Positions 53,906 to 62,704 of a stretch of 64,000 bases of DNA are shown here, piece by piece (positions within the stretch are counted from its first letter, which is position 1; every line of letters starts with the position of its first letter). Below the pieces are notes generated by a model. It worked only from the letters and a program-made list of their open reading frames with translations, made no database searches and was not told where the DNA came from. Location of the stretch: positions 290,073-354,072 of the forward strand of contig NZ_OMPQ01000002.1 in assembly GCF_900313025.1 (NCBI RefSeq), read 5' to 3'. The position numbers and the translations under genes are program-made. The stretch comes from Pseudophaeobacter sp. EL27 (lineage in GTDB: Bacteria; Pseudomonadota; Alphaproteobacteria; Rhodobacterales; Rhodobacteraceae).

Positions 53906-54604
53906 ATGCCAGAAACCCTGTTCCCACTCCCCGAGCCCCTGACTATCCCGGTACAGGGCGAAACGGCAGAATTTCCCATTGGCCGGATCTTTTGTGTGGG
54001 CCGCAACTATGCCGCCCATGCCGCCGAAATGGGGGTCGAGGTCGACCGCGAGGCGCCGTTCTACTTCACCAAATCCAGCGCCAATGCGATGCTGTCTGGC
54101 GGCTCTGCCCCCTACCCTCCGGGGACCGAGAATTTTCACTACGAAATGGAGCTGGCCCTGGCCATTGGCGCACCGGTGTTTCGCGCCACACCACAAGAGG
54201 CCCGTGCTGTCATTTATGGCTACGGCTGCGCTCTGGATATGACCCGGCGTGATCTGCAGATCCGCGAACGCAAAAAGCAGCGCCCCTGGGATCTGGGCAA
54301 AGACCTGGAGCAGGGCAGTGTGTTTGCCCCAATCACCAAGGCCAGCGACTGGGGACCAGTGGCAGATCAACGGATCTGGCTGACCCTGGACGGGGAGACC
54401 AAACAGGACGCCACCCTGTCAGAGCTGATCTGGTCGGTCGAGGAAATCATCTGTCACCTGTCCGGTTTCTACCATCTGCGCCCTGGTGATCTGATTCTCA
54501 CCGGCACCCCCGCAGGTGTCGGCCCCGCCCTGGCTGGGCAGCATATGCAGGGTGGAATCACCGGTCTCGCGCCAGTCTCGTTGCATCTGTCAGACGCCGA
54601 GTAG
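53906..54604 (+). CDS. Fumarylacetoacetate hydrolase family protein
   Basis: A 232-residue FAH-fold enzyme. FCVGRNYAAHAAEMG and PFYFTKSSANAML are at the N-terminus, the metal-binding acids are in HYEMELALAIG and GYGCALDMTRRDLQ, and the C-terminal signature is GDLILTGTPAGVGP. Length and pattern suggest the acylpyruvate-hydrolase/decarboxylase branch, which cleaves C-C bonds or decarboxylates beta-keto acids late in aromatic and heterocycle catabolism. It lies 106 bases after the ALDH gene and before the TRAP transporter. Confidence 0.93.
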   Translation: MPETLFPLPEPLTIPVQGETAEFPIGRIFCVGRNYAAHAAEMGVEVDREAPFYFTKSSANAMLSGGSAPYPPGTENFHYEMELALAIGAPVFRATPQEARAVIYGYGCALDMTRRDLQIRERKKQRPWDLGKDLEQGSVFAPITKASDWGPVADQRIWLTLDGETKQDATLSELIWSVEEIICHLSGFYHLRPGDLILTGTPAGVGPALAGQHMQGGITGLAPVSLHLSDAE

Positions 54605-55104
54605 GATTCAGCCTCAGAGGCGGATCAGGTACGAAAGATGCAACGCAATGTGTGCTCGGTCCATTCGCAAAGGCAATTCCGCTTTGCATATTAGAGTTCT
54701 AACAGCTCTTGCAGCGACAAAGATCTGCACCATCGCCCAAGGGAGAGGGGCGCCTGCCTGCGCGATCTTGTCGCCTTATTGTCTGGCCGTGAGGGATTGA
54801 AAAACGTATTGCATAATGTTGATATGTATCACACAGTTGGTCAGCGCGGAAAACTTGTAACACATTTTACTGTATGGGGAGGCGGGAACTGATGACATCT
54901 CTGATCGCCAAATTCATGAGTGAAAAATACATGATCCGGCATTGATAGTTACAAATGCACCCAATAGCAGGGGGTCAGCCCGTTCGTTTCGCGAACAAAT
55001 CCCGACCCTCCGGGAACAAAATGGAAAGAATCGCGCCTCTTGTTGCAATATCGTTTTCCGGTAGCAATAGGATGGTAAAATATAAGGTCAAAGGGAGGAA
55101 TCAT
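54605..55104 (+). other. 500-base leader of the TRAP operon
   Basis: No convincing gene. A possible 17-codon uORF (54892-54945, MTSLIAKFMSEKY...) has GGAGG upstream. A GTTCG/CGAAC stem lies near 54981-54995. The region is AT-richer than its neighbours and presumably holds the TRAP promoter. The frame that opens at 54955 and runs into dctP is not coding, because the true dctP start has GGAGG. Confidence 0.5.
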
Positions 55105-56151
55105 ATGACCACTCGTAGAAAGCTTCTTGGAGCTGCCGGCGCCGCCGCCATCGTAGCCCTGAGCGCCACTTCGGCATTTGCCGAAAACGTAACCCTGAAA
55201 CTGCACCAGTTCCTGCCAGCCCAGGCCAACGTGCCAAAGCTGATCCTTGATGTCTGGGCCGACAAGGTCGAAGCGGCCTCCGGTGGCGAGATCACCATCG
55301 ACCGCTTTCCGTCCATGCAGCTGGGCGGTAAGCCACCAGAGCTGATGGACCAGGCCATCGACGGCGTTGCAGACATCGTCTGGACCGTGGTTGCCTATAC
55401 ACCTGGCCGCTACCCTTCGACCGAAGTCTTTGAACTGCCCTTCATGATGACCAATGCCCGTGCCACCTCGCAAGCCTATTGGGAAATGTTCGACAAGCAC
55501 ATGAAAGACACCGAGTTCAAGGACGTCAAAATCCTGGGCACATGGGTTCACGGCCCCGGCATCATCCACACTTCTGATCCGGTTGAAACCCCTGCCGATC
55601 TGCAGGGCATGAAAATCCGTGGCGGTGGCCGTTCGGTCAACTCGCTGCTGACACAGCTGGGTGCAACCCCCGTTGGTATGCCCGTACCTGCGATCCCCGA
55701 AGGCCTGTCCAAAGGCGTGATCGACGGCACCACCATCCCATGGGAAGTCACCGCAGCATTGAAAGTGCCAGAGCTGGTTGAAAGCCACACTGAGTTCACC
55801 GGCAAAGCGCTCTACACCCTGACCTTTGTTCTGGCGATGAACAAAGAGAAGTACGAGAGCCTGTCCGACGCCCAGAAAGCCGCAATCGACGAGAACTCCG
55901 GTCTGGAATTCTCGGTCTTTGCGGGTGGCACCATGGCCGATTCCGATGGCCCATCGCGTGAAGCTGCGCTGGACAACGGCAACAACGTCATTACCCTGGA
56001 CGAAGAGCAGACCGCTGAATGGCGCAACCTGGCCCAGCCCGTCTATGACAAATGGCTGGCCGACATGACCGAAAAAGGCATCGACGGTCAGGCGCTTCTG
56101 GATGAAGCCTCCTACCTGATCGAAAAATACACGCCACAATACGTGAAGTAA
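55105..56151 (+). CDS. dctP: TRAP transporter substrate-binding protein (DctP)
   Basis: A 348-residue periplasmic binding protein. The signal peptide begins TTRRKLLGAAG (twin Arg, Tat-like) and ends SAFAEN. The mature part has TRAP features: LKLHQFLPAQANVPKLI, GTWVHGPGIIHTSDPVETPADLQGMKIR, and the carboxylate-binding Arg region KIRGGGRSVNSLL. It should bind an organic acid. AGGGAGGA lies 7 bases before ATG 55105. A strong hairpin separates it from dctQ, as is common where the binding protein is made in excess. Its location behind the GntR cluster suggests it imports that pathway's substrate. Confidence 0.93.
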   Translation: MTTRRKLLGAAGAAAIVALSATSAFAENVTLKLHQFLPAQANVPKLILDVWADKVEAASGGEITIDRFPSMQLGGKPPELMDQAIDGVADIVWTVVAYTPGRYPSTEVFELPFMMTNARATSQAYWEMFDKHMKDTEFKDVKILGTWVHGPGIIHTSDPVETPADLQGMKIRGGGRSVNSLLTQLGATPVGMPVPAIPEGLSKGVIDGTTIPWEVTAALKVPELVESHTEFTGKALYTLTFVLAMNKEKYESLSDAQKAAIDENSGLEFSVFAGGTMADSDGPSREAALDNGNNVITLDEEQTAEWRNLAQPVYDKWLADMTEKGIDGQALLDEASYLIEKYTPQYVK

Positions 56152-56166
56152 GCTAGAAATACAGTC

Positions 56167-56202
56167 AAAGGGCCGCAGCAGCACCTGGTGCCGCGGCCCT
56201 TT
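56167..56202 (+). terminator. Attenuator/stabilising hairpin between dctP and dctQ
   Basis: AAAGGGCCGC (56167-56176) pairs with GCGGCCCTTT (56193-56202), with an inner GCACC/GGTGC stem. The stem is strong and followed by only a short T run, so partial termination after dctP is likely. Confidence 0.7.
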
Positions 56203-56225
56203 GCGCACAATAAAGGGTTTAAACC

Positions 56226-56807
56226 ATGCACAAGCTCATGATGGGGCTGGCCAGAACCATGGCCATTATCGGCGGTATGGTCCTCTCTCTCCTGATCATT
56301 ATGACCTGCCTGTCGATTGTCGGCCGTTTGCTTAATGGCGTCTTCCACGGCGATATTATGCAGTCGATTGCACCGGGGTTTTCGGACTGGATGATCACCT
56401 GGGTAGGGCCAATCAATGGCGATTTCGAATTGGTTGAGGCAGGTGTTGCCTTTGCGATCTTTGCCTTTATCCCGCTCTGCCAGATCTCTGCCGGACATGC
56501 CGCAGTTGATGTCGTCGCCAATGCATTCCCTCGCGGTGTAAACCGCTTTTTGCGCATGGTCACTGAAATCCTGTTTGCTGCCGTCCTGGTGCTGATTGCC
56601 TGGCGACTGGCTGCGGGCACCATCAGTAAATTTGGCAATGGAGAGACCTCTTTCCTGCTGGAGTTCAAGGTCTGGTGGGCCTTTGGGGCCAGCCTGTTCG
56701 GCGCTGTCATTGCCGCCGTGCTTGGCCTCTATATGGCTGCCGTCCGCACTTATGAATTTTTTACCGGCCGTATCCAGATCTGGGACGGCGTGGAGGGTGA
56801 ACAGTGA
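56226..56807 (+). CDS. dctQ: TRAP transporter small permease (DctQ)
   Basis: A 193-residue membrane protein with four hydrophobic segments (about 10-35, 75-97, 112-135, 150-175), the normal DctQ topology. The region FELVEAGVAFAIFAFIPLCQISAGHAAVDV matches the DctQ core. It forms the membrane complex with DctM. Its stop overlaps the GTG start of dctM. Confidence 0.92.
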   Translation: MHKLMMGLARTMAIIGGMVLSLLIIMTCLSIVGRLLNGVFHGDIMQSIAPGFSDWMITWVGPINGDFELVEAGVAFAIFAFIPLCQISAGHAAVDVVANAFPRGVNRFLRMVTEILFAAVLVLIAWRLAAGTISKFGNGETSFLLEFKVWWAFGASLFGAVIAAVLGLYMAAVRTYEFFTGRIQIWDGVEGEQ

Positions 56808-58309
56808 CTACTCTTGAAATTGGCATTGCCTCCTTTCCGGTTCTGATGGGGCTTATCTTTCTGCGGGTGCCGATTGGCCTGTCGATGTTTCTCGTTGGTC
56901 TGGGTGGCTTGATCCTGGTCACCGATGGCACCCAGGTGGCCTTTGGCCGTCTCAAAAGTGAGACCTACACCACCTTCTCTTCCTATTCGCTGACCATCGT
57001 GCCGATGTTCCTGCTGATGGGCCATTTTGCTACCCTGGGTGGCATGTCCTCGGCGCTGTTCAAAGCCGCCGAAGGTTTCCTGGGCCACAAAAAGGGCGGT
57101 GTTGCCATGGCCTCGATCGGGGCCTGCGCCGGCTTTGGGGCGATCTGTGGCTCCTCGCTGGCAACAGCAGCCACCATGGGCCGCGTCGCCCTGCCAGAGC
57201 TGAAGCAATATGGCTATGCCGGTGGCTTCTCCACCGCCACATTGGCAGCGGGCGGCACCCTGGGCATTCTGATCCCGCCCTCAGTGGTGCTGGTGATCTA
57301 TGCCATTCTGACCGAACAAAACATCGCCAAACTGTTCCTCGCGGCCTTTATCCCCGGTCTGCTGGCGGCGATCGGCTATGTCATCGTGATTTCCATCTAC
57401 GTGCGCCTCAACCCCAAGGCGGCAGGCACCCGCCCTGCCATTCCCTGGTCCGAACGCATGAGCAATCTCGTCAAGGTCTGGCCAGTGCTCATGGTCTTTG
57501 GCCTGGTTGTAGGCGGCATCTACGGTGGGTTGTTCACCCCGACCGAGGGTGCGGCAGTGGGCGCATTCGGCACCGGCTTGATTGCCTGGATGAACGGCGG
57601 GCTGGACCGCCCCAATCTGGTCGACAGCTTCATGGTGACGGCACGCTCCACCGCGATGATCTTTTTCATCGTGCTGGGGGCCGGCTTTTACAATGGTTTC
57701 CTCGCCCTGACCAAAGTGCCACAGGAACTGGCGGATTTTGTTGTCAGCCAGGGCTATAGCCCCTGGATGGTTCTGGCGCTGATCCTCGCCTTCTATCTGG
57801 TCTTTGGATGCCTGATGGACAGCCTGTCAATGATCCTGCTGACAATTCCAATCTTCTTCCCGGTGATCTCAGTCATGGACTTTGGCCTGCTCTCGCTGAT
57901 CGACATGCAGGCAAGTGCCGCGATGGAGGTGCTGAGTAACGGTGTGCCTGAAGGCATGGGAGCAGAGATGCTCGCCTCGATACAAGATGCCATTGCAACG
58001 GGCACTGAACTCACTCGCGAGCAGATGAAGGAACTGGGCATTCGGGTCACCGAGGGTCGCGTCAACCGCATCGAGTCTGAATATGTCGCCATCTGGTTTG
58101 GTATTCTGGTGCTCATCGTGGTCGAAGTGGGCCTGATTACACCTCCGGTTGGGATGAACCTCTTCATCATCAACGCAATGGATCGCAAGACCAAGATGAT
58201 CGATACCTACAAGGCGGTTATGTACTTTGTCGCCTCCGATATCGTCCGGGTGATTATCCTGGTGATGTTCCCGTTTATCACTCTGCTGCCGCTGTATCTG
58301 TTGTACTAA
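56804..58309 (+). CDS. dctM: TRAP transporter large permease (DctM)
   Basis: A 501-residue ion-transporter-superfamily permease with about 12-13 hydrophobic segments. It shows the DctM features FLRVPIGLSMFLVGLGG, MFLLMGHFATLGG, AGGTLGILIPPSVVLVIYAI and VGLITPPVGMNLFIINA. The start is GTG overlapping the dctQ stop (GTGA), so translation is coupled. A strong terminator follows at 58336. Na+ coupling is typical of the family. Confidence 0.95.
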   Translation: MTTLEIGIASFPVLMGLIFLRVPIGLSMFLVGLGGLILVTDGTQVAFGRLKSETYTTFSSYSLTIVPMFLLMGHFATLGGMSSALFKAAEGFLGHKKGGVAMASIGACAGFGAICGSSLATAATMGRVALPELKQYGYAGGFSTATLAAGGTLGILIPPSVVLVIYAILTEQNIAKLFLAAFIPGLLAAIGYVIVISIYVRLNPKAAGTRPAIPWSERMSNLVKVWPVLMVFGLVVGGIYGGLFTPTEGAAVGAFGTGLIAWMNGGLDRPNLVDSFMVTARSTAMIFFIVLGAGFYNGFLALTKVPQELADFVVSQGYSPWMVLALILAFYLVFGCLMDSLSMILLTIPIFFPVISVMDFGLLSLIDMQASAAMEVLSNGVPEGMGAEMLASIQDAIATGTELTREQMKELGIRVTEGRVNRIESEYVAIWFGILVLIVVEVGLITPPVGMNLFIINAMDRKTKMIDTYKAVMYFVASDIVRVIILVMFPFITLLPLYLLY

Positions 58310-58335
58310 GCTCCGGCACAGGTAGACTAAAATAC

Positions 58336-58368
58336 GCCCTCTCCCAGCCTGCTGGGAGAGGGCTTTTT
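58336..58368 (+). terminator. Rho-independent terminator of the TRAP operon
   Basis: GCCCTCTCCCAGC (58336-58348) and GCTGGGAGAGGGC (58351-58363) form a near-perfect long stem followed by TTTTT. It is one of the strongest terminators in the window. Confidence 0.92.
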
Positions 58369-58441
58369 GTTAAGGGTGGTTTGAAAGATCCCCGCCTCAA
58401 AGTTAGATTGGCGCACCCTCAGCGCAGGCAAGGAACTCAAG

Positions 58442-58891
58442 ATGCCAAAACAAGTTGGTAGAACCGGCGACGACGCCGCCTTTGTCCACAGTATCCGCGT
58501 TGGCTGGGGCCACTGTGACCCGGCACAGATTGCCTATACCGGCCATTTGCCCAGTTTTGCGCTGGAGGCCATCGATGCCTGGTGGGAGCACCACCTGGAG
58601 GGGGACGGCTGGTATCAGATGGAATTGGATCGCGGCACCGGCACGCCTTTTGTGTCGATGAACTTCGAGTTCCGCTCGCCCGTCACCCCGCGTCATCGTC
58701 TGGAGTGTGAGGTCTGGCCCGCCGCCATTGGCAATAAATCCGTGACCTTTCGCGTCGATGCGCGCCAGAACGGCACGCTGTGCTTTGAGGGCCGTTTCAC
58801 CTGTGTTTTCATCGATCCGTCAGAGTTCAAAGCCCGCCCGGCCCCGGCAGATTATCGCGCCGTGATCGAGGCGAACCTGCGCCCGGAATGA
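58442..58891 (+). CDS. Acyl-CoA thioesterase (4-hydroxybenzoyl-CoA thioesterase type)
   Basis: A 149-residue hot-dog-fold protein. The N-terminal IRVGWGHCDPAQIAYTGHLPSFALEAIDAWWE includes the catalytic-type Asp of the GxxDPxxxxY motif, as in 4HBT enzymes. FVSMNFEFRSPVTPRHRLEC follows. It would hydrolyse an aryl- or acyl-CoA. It lies after the TRAP terminator, so it has its own promoter, yet it may belong functionally to the catabolic cluster. The divergent-strand genes are more than 700 bases away. Confidence 0.88.
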   Translation: MPKQVGRTGDDAAFVHSIRVGWGHCDPAQIAYTGHLPSFALEAIDAWWEHHLEGDGWYQMELDRGTGTPFVSMNFEFRSPVTPRHRLECEVWPAAIGNKSVTFRVDARQNGTLCFEGRFTCVFIDPSEFKARPAPADYRAVIEANLRPE

Positions 58892-58961
58892 CATCAAATG
58901 CAAACAATTGCCTTGGCAGTTGAACACAAACGTCAAGCCCCAGAACAAGATTGGAAACACA

Positions 58962-59579
58962 ATGCCAAACTGTCATTGGTTCGGAACACTTGAGGATCAC
59001 ACAGCTATCCTGAGCGAGATAATCGGTGCCGGTGAGGTCGATGTTTACGAGCTGGCATCTCAACCGGGCCAAAACGTTCGCGCTTTTTCGAATGTAGAGG
59101 ATGTTCTTGCTGAGTTTGACGTCCCCCACCAAGACGGGAGCGCGCGCTCGCATGTCTTTTTGAACTTGTGGGTCAAGGGATCAGGCCCCAACCCGGAGAT
59201 CGAGAGAAGGCCGTTGGATCCAAGCCAAAACAATGGCACTTCGTGGAAAGAGCGAACTGGGACCATGGGCTTTGTCGATTTTGTTCTCGAACGCCCAAGT
59301 GACGGCAGGCTACGTCATTCACAAACCAACACCGTGAGCGAAACCCGGATGGGGGCAGAAGACGGCATCTTCACCGACCACAAGGGAGAAAGCTGGGACG
59401 TTCGACTGACCAACCGTTATTCGGCCAGGTTGAACCGGTTAATCCGAAAACATGCAGTGGCAAAAGTCGCTTCCATGTCGGTCCTTCCGGGGGCTGCCCA
59501 GTTTTGGGAAGAGGGCGGGGATTTCGATGGCCACTACAGCAAAGTAAAGAACGCCGCCTATTATCAGCCCCCTGCCTGA
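58962..59579 (+). CDS. Hypothetical protein
   Basis: A 205-residue soluble protein that I do not recognise. It has no signal peptide or membrane segment. Features include PNCHWFGTLEDHTAILSEII at the start, WKERTGTMGFVDFVLE in the middle and many charged residues. Codon use is less GC3-biased than in the neighbours (many A/T third positions), which suggests later acquisition. Only weak GGAAA lies before ATG 58962. It stands alone between a thioesterase and the convergent YcaQ gene. Confidence 0.65.
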   Translation: MPNCHWFGTLEDHTAILSEIIGAGEVDVYELASQPGQNVRAFSNVEDVLAEFDVPHQDGSARSHVFLNLWVKGSGPNPEIERRPLDPSQNNGTSWKERTGTMGFVDFVLERPSDGRLRHSQTNTVSETRMGAEDGIFTDHKGESWDVRLTNRYSARLNRLIRKHAVAKVASMSVLPGAAQFWEEGGDFDGHYSKVKNAAYYQPPA

Positions 59580-59653
59580 CAAAACCCGCCCCAGACACAG
59601 GGCCTCGGAACGAGGCTCCGTCTGACCTGCCAGTCAAAAAGTTTGCGGTCTTC

Positions 59654-60868
59654 TTAAATCGGCTCCCGCAGCCAGCCATCCGCAAAAGCAACGCTCTTGA
59701 CGCCAGAAAACCGCGCCACCCGCTCAAGTTCCGCCTCCAACCGCTTGATGCGCGCAGGCGTGAAGGTCACACGGCGCTCGGGCCACAACCCGGTCACCCG
59801 CAGGCAATCCGCTGCACGGTCCGCCTTCATATCGATGCGACCCACCATTTTCTGCCCTTCGATCAGCGGAAAGACATAGTAGCCATATTGCCGCTTGGGC
59901 GCCGGGGTGAAGACCTCGATCCGGTAGTGGAACCCAAACAACCGCTCGGCCCGTTTGCGGTCGCGCAGCATCGGGTCAAAGGGGCTGAGCACTCGCATCC
60001 GCCCCGGCGCGGGCCCCAGCTCTTCGGCCTGCTCAATCACCCCAGGACGGGCAAAACACTTGCGCAGGCTTCCATCCGTGGCTGCAATCTCGATCTCTTC
60101 GATCTCGCCACGGGCCTTGGCCTCTTGGCACCAGCTGCGCGCCTCGGCGTTGCTGGCCGTGTCCCAGAACGCGGCAAGCTCTCCTGGCGTGGCAAAGCCA
60201 AGCCGGTCCAGGGCATTGTTGCACAGCCAATCGACCGTTTGCCCCGGATCCAGCTGATCTGCGGGCGCATGGAACGCCTCCTCTATCACCCGCTCCGTCA
60301 GATCGTAGCGCTTTTGAAACCCTGAACGGCCAATCACGGTCAGCGCCCCGGTGCGCCACAGATACTCCAGTGCAGTCTTTGACGGGTGCCAATCCCACCA
60401 GCCGCCCGAGCTCTTTTTCTCATCCTTGCCCAGATCAGACGAACTAACCGGCCCATGATCGCGGATGTGAGTGAGCACCCTCTCAAACTGTTGCTCAAAC
60501 CCGTCACGCCGCCAGTTGCGCCAGCGTTTGCGCAGCAAGTCTTCATCCCGCTGAAACCGCAGATGCCACTGCGGATAATAGGCCAGCGGGATCATCGCCG
60601 CATCATGGGTCCAGTGCTCAAACAGGGCACCGCCGCCATGATAGAGGTCAGTCAGGTGTTTGGGACGATAGCTGGGGCGGCGGGAATAGAGGATCATATC
60701 ATGGGCGCGGGCCACAGTGTTGATACTGTCGAGCTGCACAAAGCCCAGCCGGGAAATCAGCTGCAACAGGTCCGCACCTTTGGAGCCTCCGCTTGGCGAC
60801 TCCAACAGGGCGTGACGATCCATGAACAGCCGCCGCGCCTGTGTGTTGTCTAGGCGCGCCATAGCCAT
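59654..60868 (-). CDS. YcaQ/AlkX-type winged-helix DNA glycosylase family protein
   Basis: A 404-residue HTH_42 protein. The catalytic-type QxD motif is in FVQLDSINTVARAHDMILYSR near residue 45, and LFEHWTHDAAMIP follows. The C-terminus has LSPFDPMLRDRKRAERLFGF and YYVFPLIEGQKMVGRIDMKADR. E. coli YcaQ (AlkX) removes alkylated bases and unhooks interstrand crosslinks. Its ATG overlaps the stop of the LacI-type regulator gene (TGATG), an unusual pairing that suggests coupled expression. Confidence 0.88.
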   Translation of the reverse strand: MAMARLDNTQARRLFMDRHALLESPSGGSKGADLLQLISRLGFVQLDSINTVARAHDMILYSRRPSYRPKHLTDLYHGGGALFEHWTHDAAMIPLAYYPQWHLRFQRDEDLLRKRWRNWRRDGFEQQFERVLTHIRDHGPVSSSDLGKDEKKSSGGWWDWHPSKTALEYLWRTGALTVIGRSGFQKRYDLTERVIEEAFHAPADQLDPGQTVDWLCNNALDRLGFATPGELAAFWDTASNAEARSWCQEAKARGEIEEIEIAATDGSLRKCFARPGVIEQAEELGPAPGRMRVLSPFDPMLRDRKRAERLFGFHYRIEVFTPAPKRQYGYYVFPLIEGQKMVGRIDMKADRAADCLRVTGLWPERRVTFTPARIKRLEAELERVARFSGVKSVAFADGWLREPI

Positions 60869-61893
60869 CAGCGCCGCTTGAGCGTGTCACCAAAGGAAAT
60901 GGTGGGGGTCAGGGTGATATGATGTTCTTGCACCGCTTCTGGGTCATCCAGCTGCGAGGCAATGATCTCGGCCGCCTTGCGACCAATCTCCAATCGGCAG
61001 GCATCCATGGTGGCCAGCTGACGCGGCAATCCCTGCAAGAGCTCAACCCCGTTGAACCCGGCCAGGCCAATCTGCCCCGGCACATCAATGCCCTGATCCA
61101 TCAGGTGCAACAACCCGCCCGCACCAATCATATCGTTGGAATAATATAGGAAATCGAGTTCAGGTGAGCGTTCCAGCATCTCTTGCGTCATCTCGCGCCC
61201 CTTTGCCAGAGCCGAGCCACCGGAATAAAACGCGCGATCCTCAATCTCGACGCCTTCCTTCGCCAGCGCCTCGGTAAAGCCCTCGAACCGCTTACGGGCC
61301 CGGTGGTCCAGCGGCATCTTTGTGCCCATGAAACCGATATGTCGATAGCCCGCCTTGAGGATGGCTTTGGCCATCTCGCTGCCTGCACGGCGATGGGAAA
61401 TCCCCACCATGGAATCCACCGGCTTGCCGTCCGTGTCCATGATTTCCACCACCGGGATACCTGCAGCATTGAGCATCGCCCGTGCCGCTTCGGTATGTTC
61501 CAGCCCGGCAATGATCACCCCAGAGGGCCGCCAGGACAGCATCTCATAGAGAACTTTTTCCTCTTTTTCAGGCTGATAATCCGTAACCCCGACCACCGGC
61601 TGCAATGGGGTATTCTCCAGCACCTGGTTGATGCCTGTCAGCACTTCGGGAAAGACCATATTGGACAGGGAGGGAATGATCACCGCCACCAGGTTGACCC
61701 GCTTGGAGGCCAGCGCCCCGGCAATCTTGTTGGGCACATAGCCCAGCTCCTTGGCGGCGGTCAAAACCTTGACGCGGGTTTTTTCAGAGACATCTCCGCG
61801 GTTTCGCAACACCCGGCTTACGGTCATCTCTGACACGCCTGTGGCTTCTGATACATCACGTAGGGTGAGCGGGCGCTTGGTTTCCGTGGTCAC
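60868..61893 (-). CDS. LacI family transcriptional regulator (gluconate-repressor-like)
   Basis: A 341-residue LacI-type regulator. The helix-turn-helix is LRDVSEATGVSEMTVSRVLRNRGDVSEKTR, followed by the hinge YVPNKIAGALASKR and a periplasmic-binding-like sensor domain (LVAVIIPSLSNMVFPEVLTGI, IGLAGFNGVELLQG). The sequence is closest in pattern to GntR (gluconate) repressors of the LacI family. No sugar-acid genes lie in the window, so its targets are elsewhere. Immediately downstream and overlapping is the YcaQ-type gene. Confidence 0.92.
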   Translation of the reverse strand: MTTETKRPLTLRDVSEATGVSEMTVSRVLRNRGDVSEKTRVKVLTAAKELGYVPNKIAGALASKRVNLVAVIIPSLSNMVFPEVLTGINQVLENTPLQPVVGVTDYQPEKEEKVLYEMLSWRPSGVIIAGLEHTEAARAMLNAAGIPVVEIMDTDGKPVDSMVGISHRRAGSEMAKAILKAGYRHIGFMGTKMPLDHRARKRFEGFTEALAKEGVEIEDRAFYSGGSALAKGREMTQEMLERSPELDFLYYSNDMIGAGGLLHLMDQGIDVPGQIGLAGFNGVELLQGLPRQLATMDACRLEIGRKAAEIIASQLDDPEAVQEHHITLTPTISFGDTLKRR

Positions 61894-62061
61894 GTTCTAA
61901 GGCCTCATATTTTCTGCTGCTTTCAGGTTAGCCAGTGCGCGCGCGCAGTACAATGGGGCGGCGCAGGAAAGGCACGCGACAAAACCATAGAATAAACAAT
62001 TGCCAAGGCCCTGCGCCTCATTGTGATAGCCCAGAGGATTTGCTATCGCGTAAACAGGCCC

Positions 62062-62138
62062 GGCCCCGTGGCTCAACTGGATAGAGCAGCCCCCTCCTAA
62101 GGGGCAGGTTGCAGGTTCGAATCCTGCCGGGGTCGCCA
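62062..62138 (+). tRNA. tRNA-Arg (anticodon CCU)
   Basis: A complete cloverleaf: acceptor GGCCCCG with CGGGGTC (one G-T pair), D arm GCTC/GAGC, anticodon stem GCCCC/GGGGC with loop CTCCTAA (anticodon CCT, reading AGG), and T arm GCAGG-TTCGAAT-CCTGC. Discriminator G and encoded CCA end at 62138. The 3' end borders a phage remnant, as expected for an integration site. Confidence 0.97.
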
Positions 62139-62704
62139 AATAACCTTGAAAATCAAGTAGGTTACTTGGAGCGCGATAGCGGCGCACAATCTGAACATCA
62201 GAACATGGCAGGAACAAATGCCGCTCTGGCAGGAGCAGATTGCACATATCCTGCACAGTCTGCTCACAAGGGTCTGAGTCGGGGAAAAGAAAACACCGGG
62301 GCAGCGGCAACTGCACCCGGCGTCAAAATTGCTAAGAAACCTCTCGGCTCTTGCCGCAAGAATACCACTTCTAGAGGCAAAAGCGCAATCTCCTTGTACG
62401 GTAAGGATGGCCATAAGCGCATTGCCAAGGCTGTTGGTTTCGCACTCACTATTGGTAGCACCGCCGCCTGACATGCTCTGACCATCCTGCTGATTGCTCG
62501 CCTTACTGAGGCTGAGCGCGCAGGATTGGCGTATTCGGCAATGCGCAGCCTGGACGAAGACAACGCCTATGCTGTGGCCGCCCTCGCCATCTTTGGAGTG
62601 TCCAAAGGGGAGGTTGGGGCAATGCCCCGGCCTTAGTCGCCCTGTGCCCTCAACTCCAGCCCTCACCATTGAGCAGGGGGTAAGACAGACAGTTTATAGA
62701 GTAG
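62139..62704 (+). other. Decayed accessory DNA downstream of tRNA-Arg
   Basis: About 570 bases with no intact gene. An open stretch ends at a TGA (62469-62471); the same frame continues with LLIARLTEAERAGLAY and YAVAALAIFGVSKG to a TAG near 62636. This reads like a broken gene of unknown kind. Together with the terminase fragment it suggests an eroded prophage integrated at the tRNA 3' end. Confidence 0.5.

Noticed and set aside
62109..62471. A 120-codon frame starting inside tRNA-Arg
   Set aside because: The start overlaps the tRNA 3' half; I see no domain and treat the stretch as part of the decayed phage DNA.
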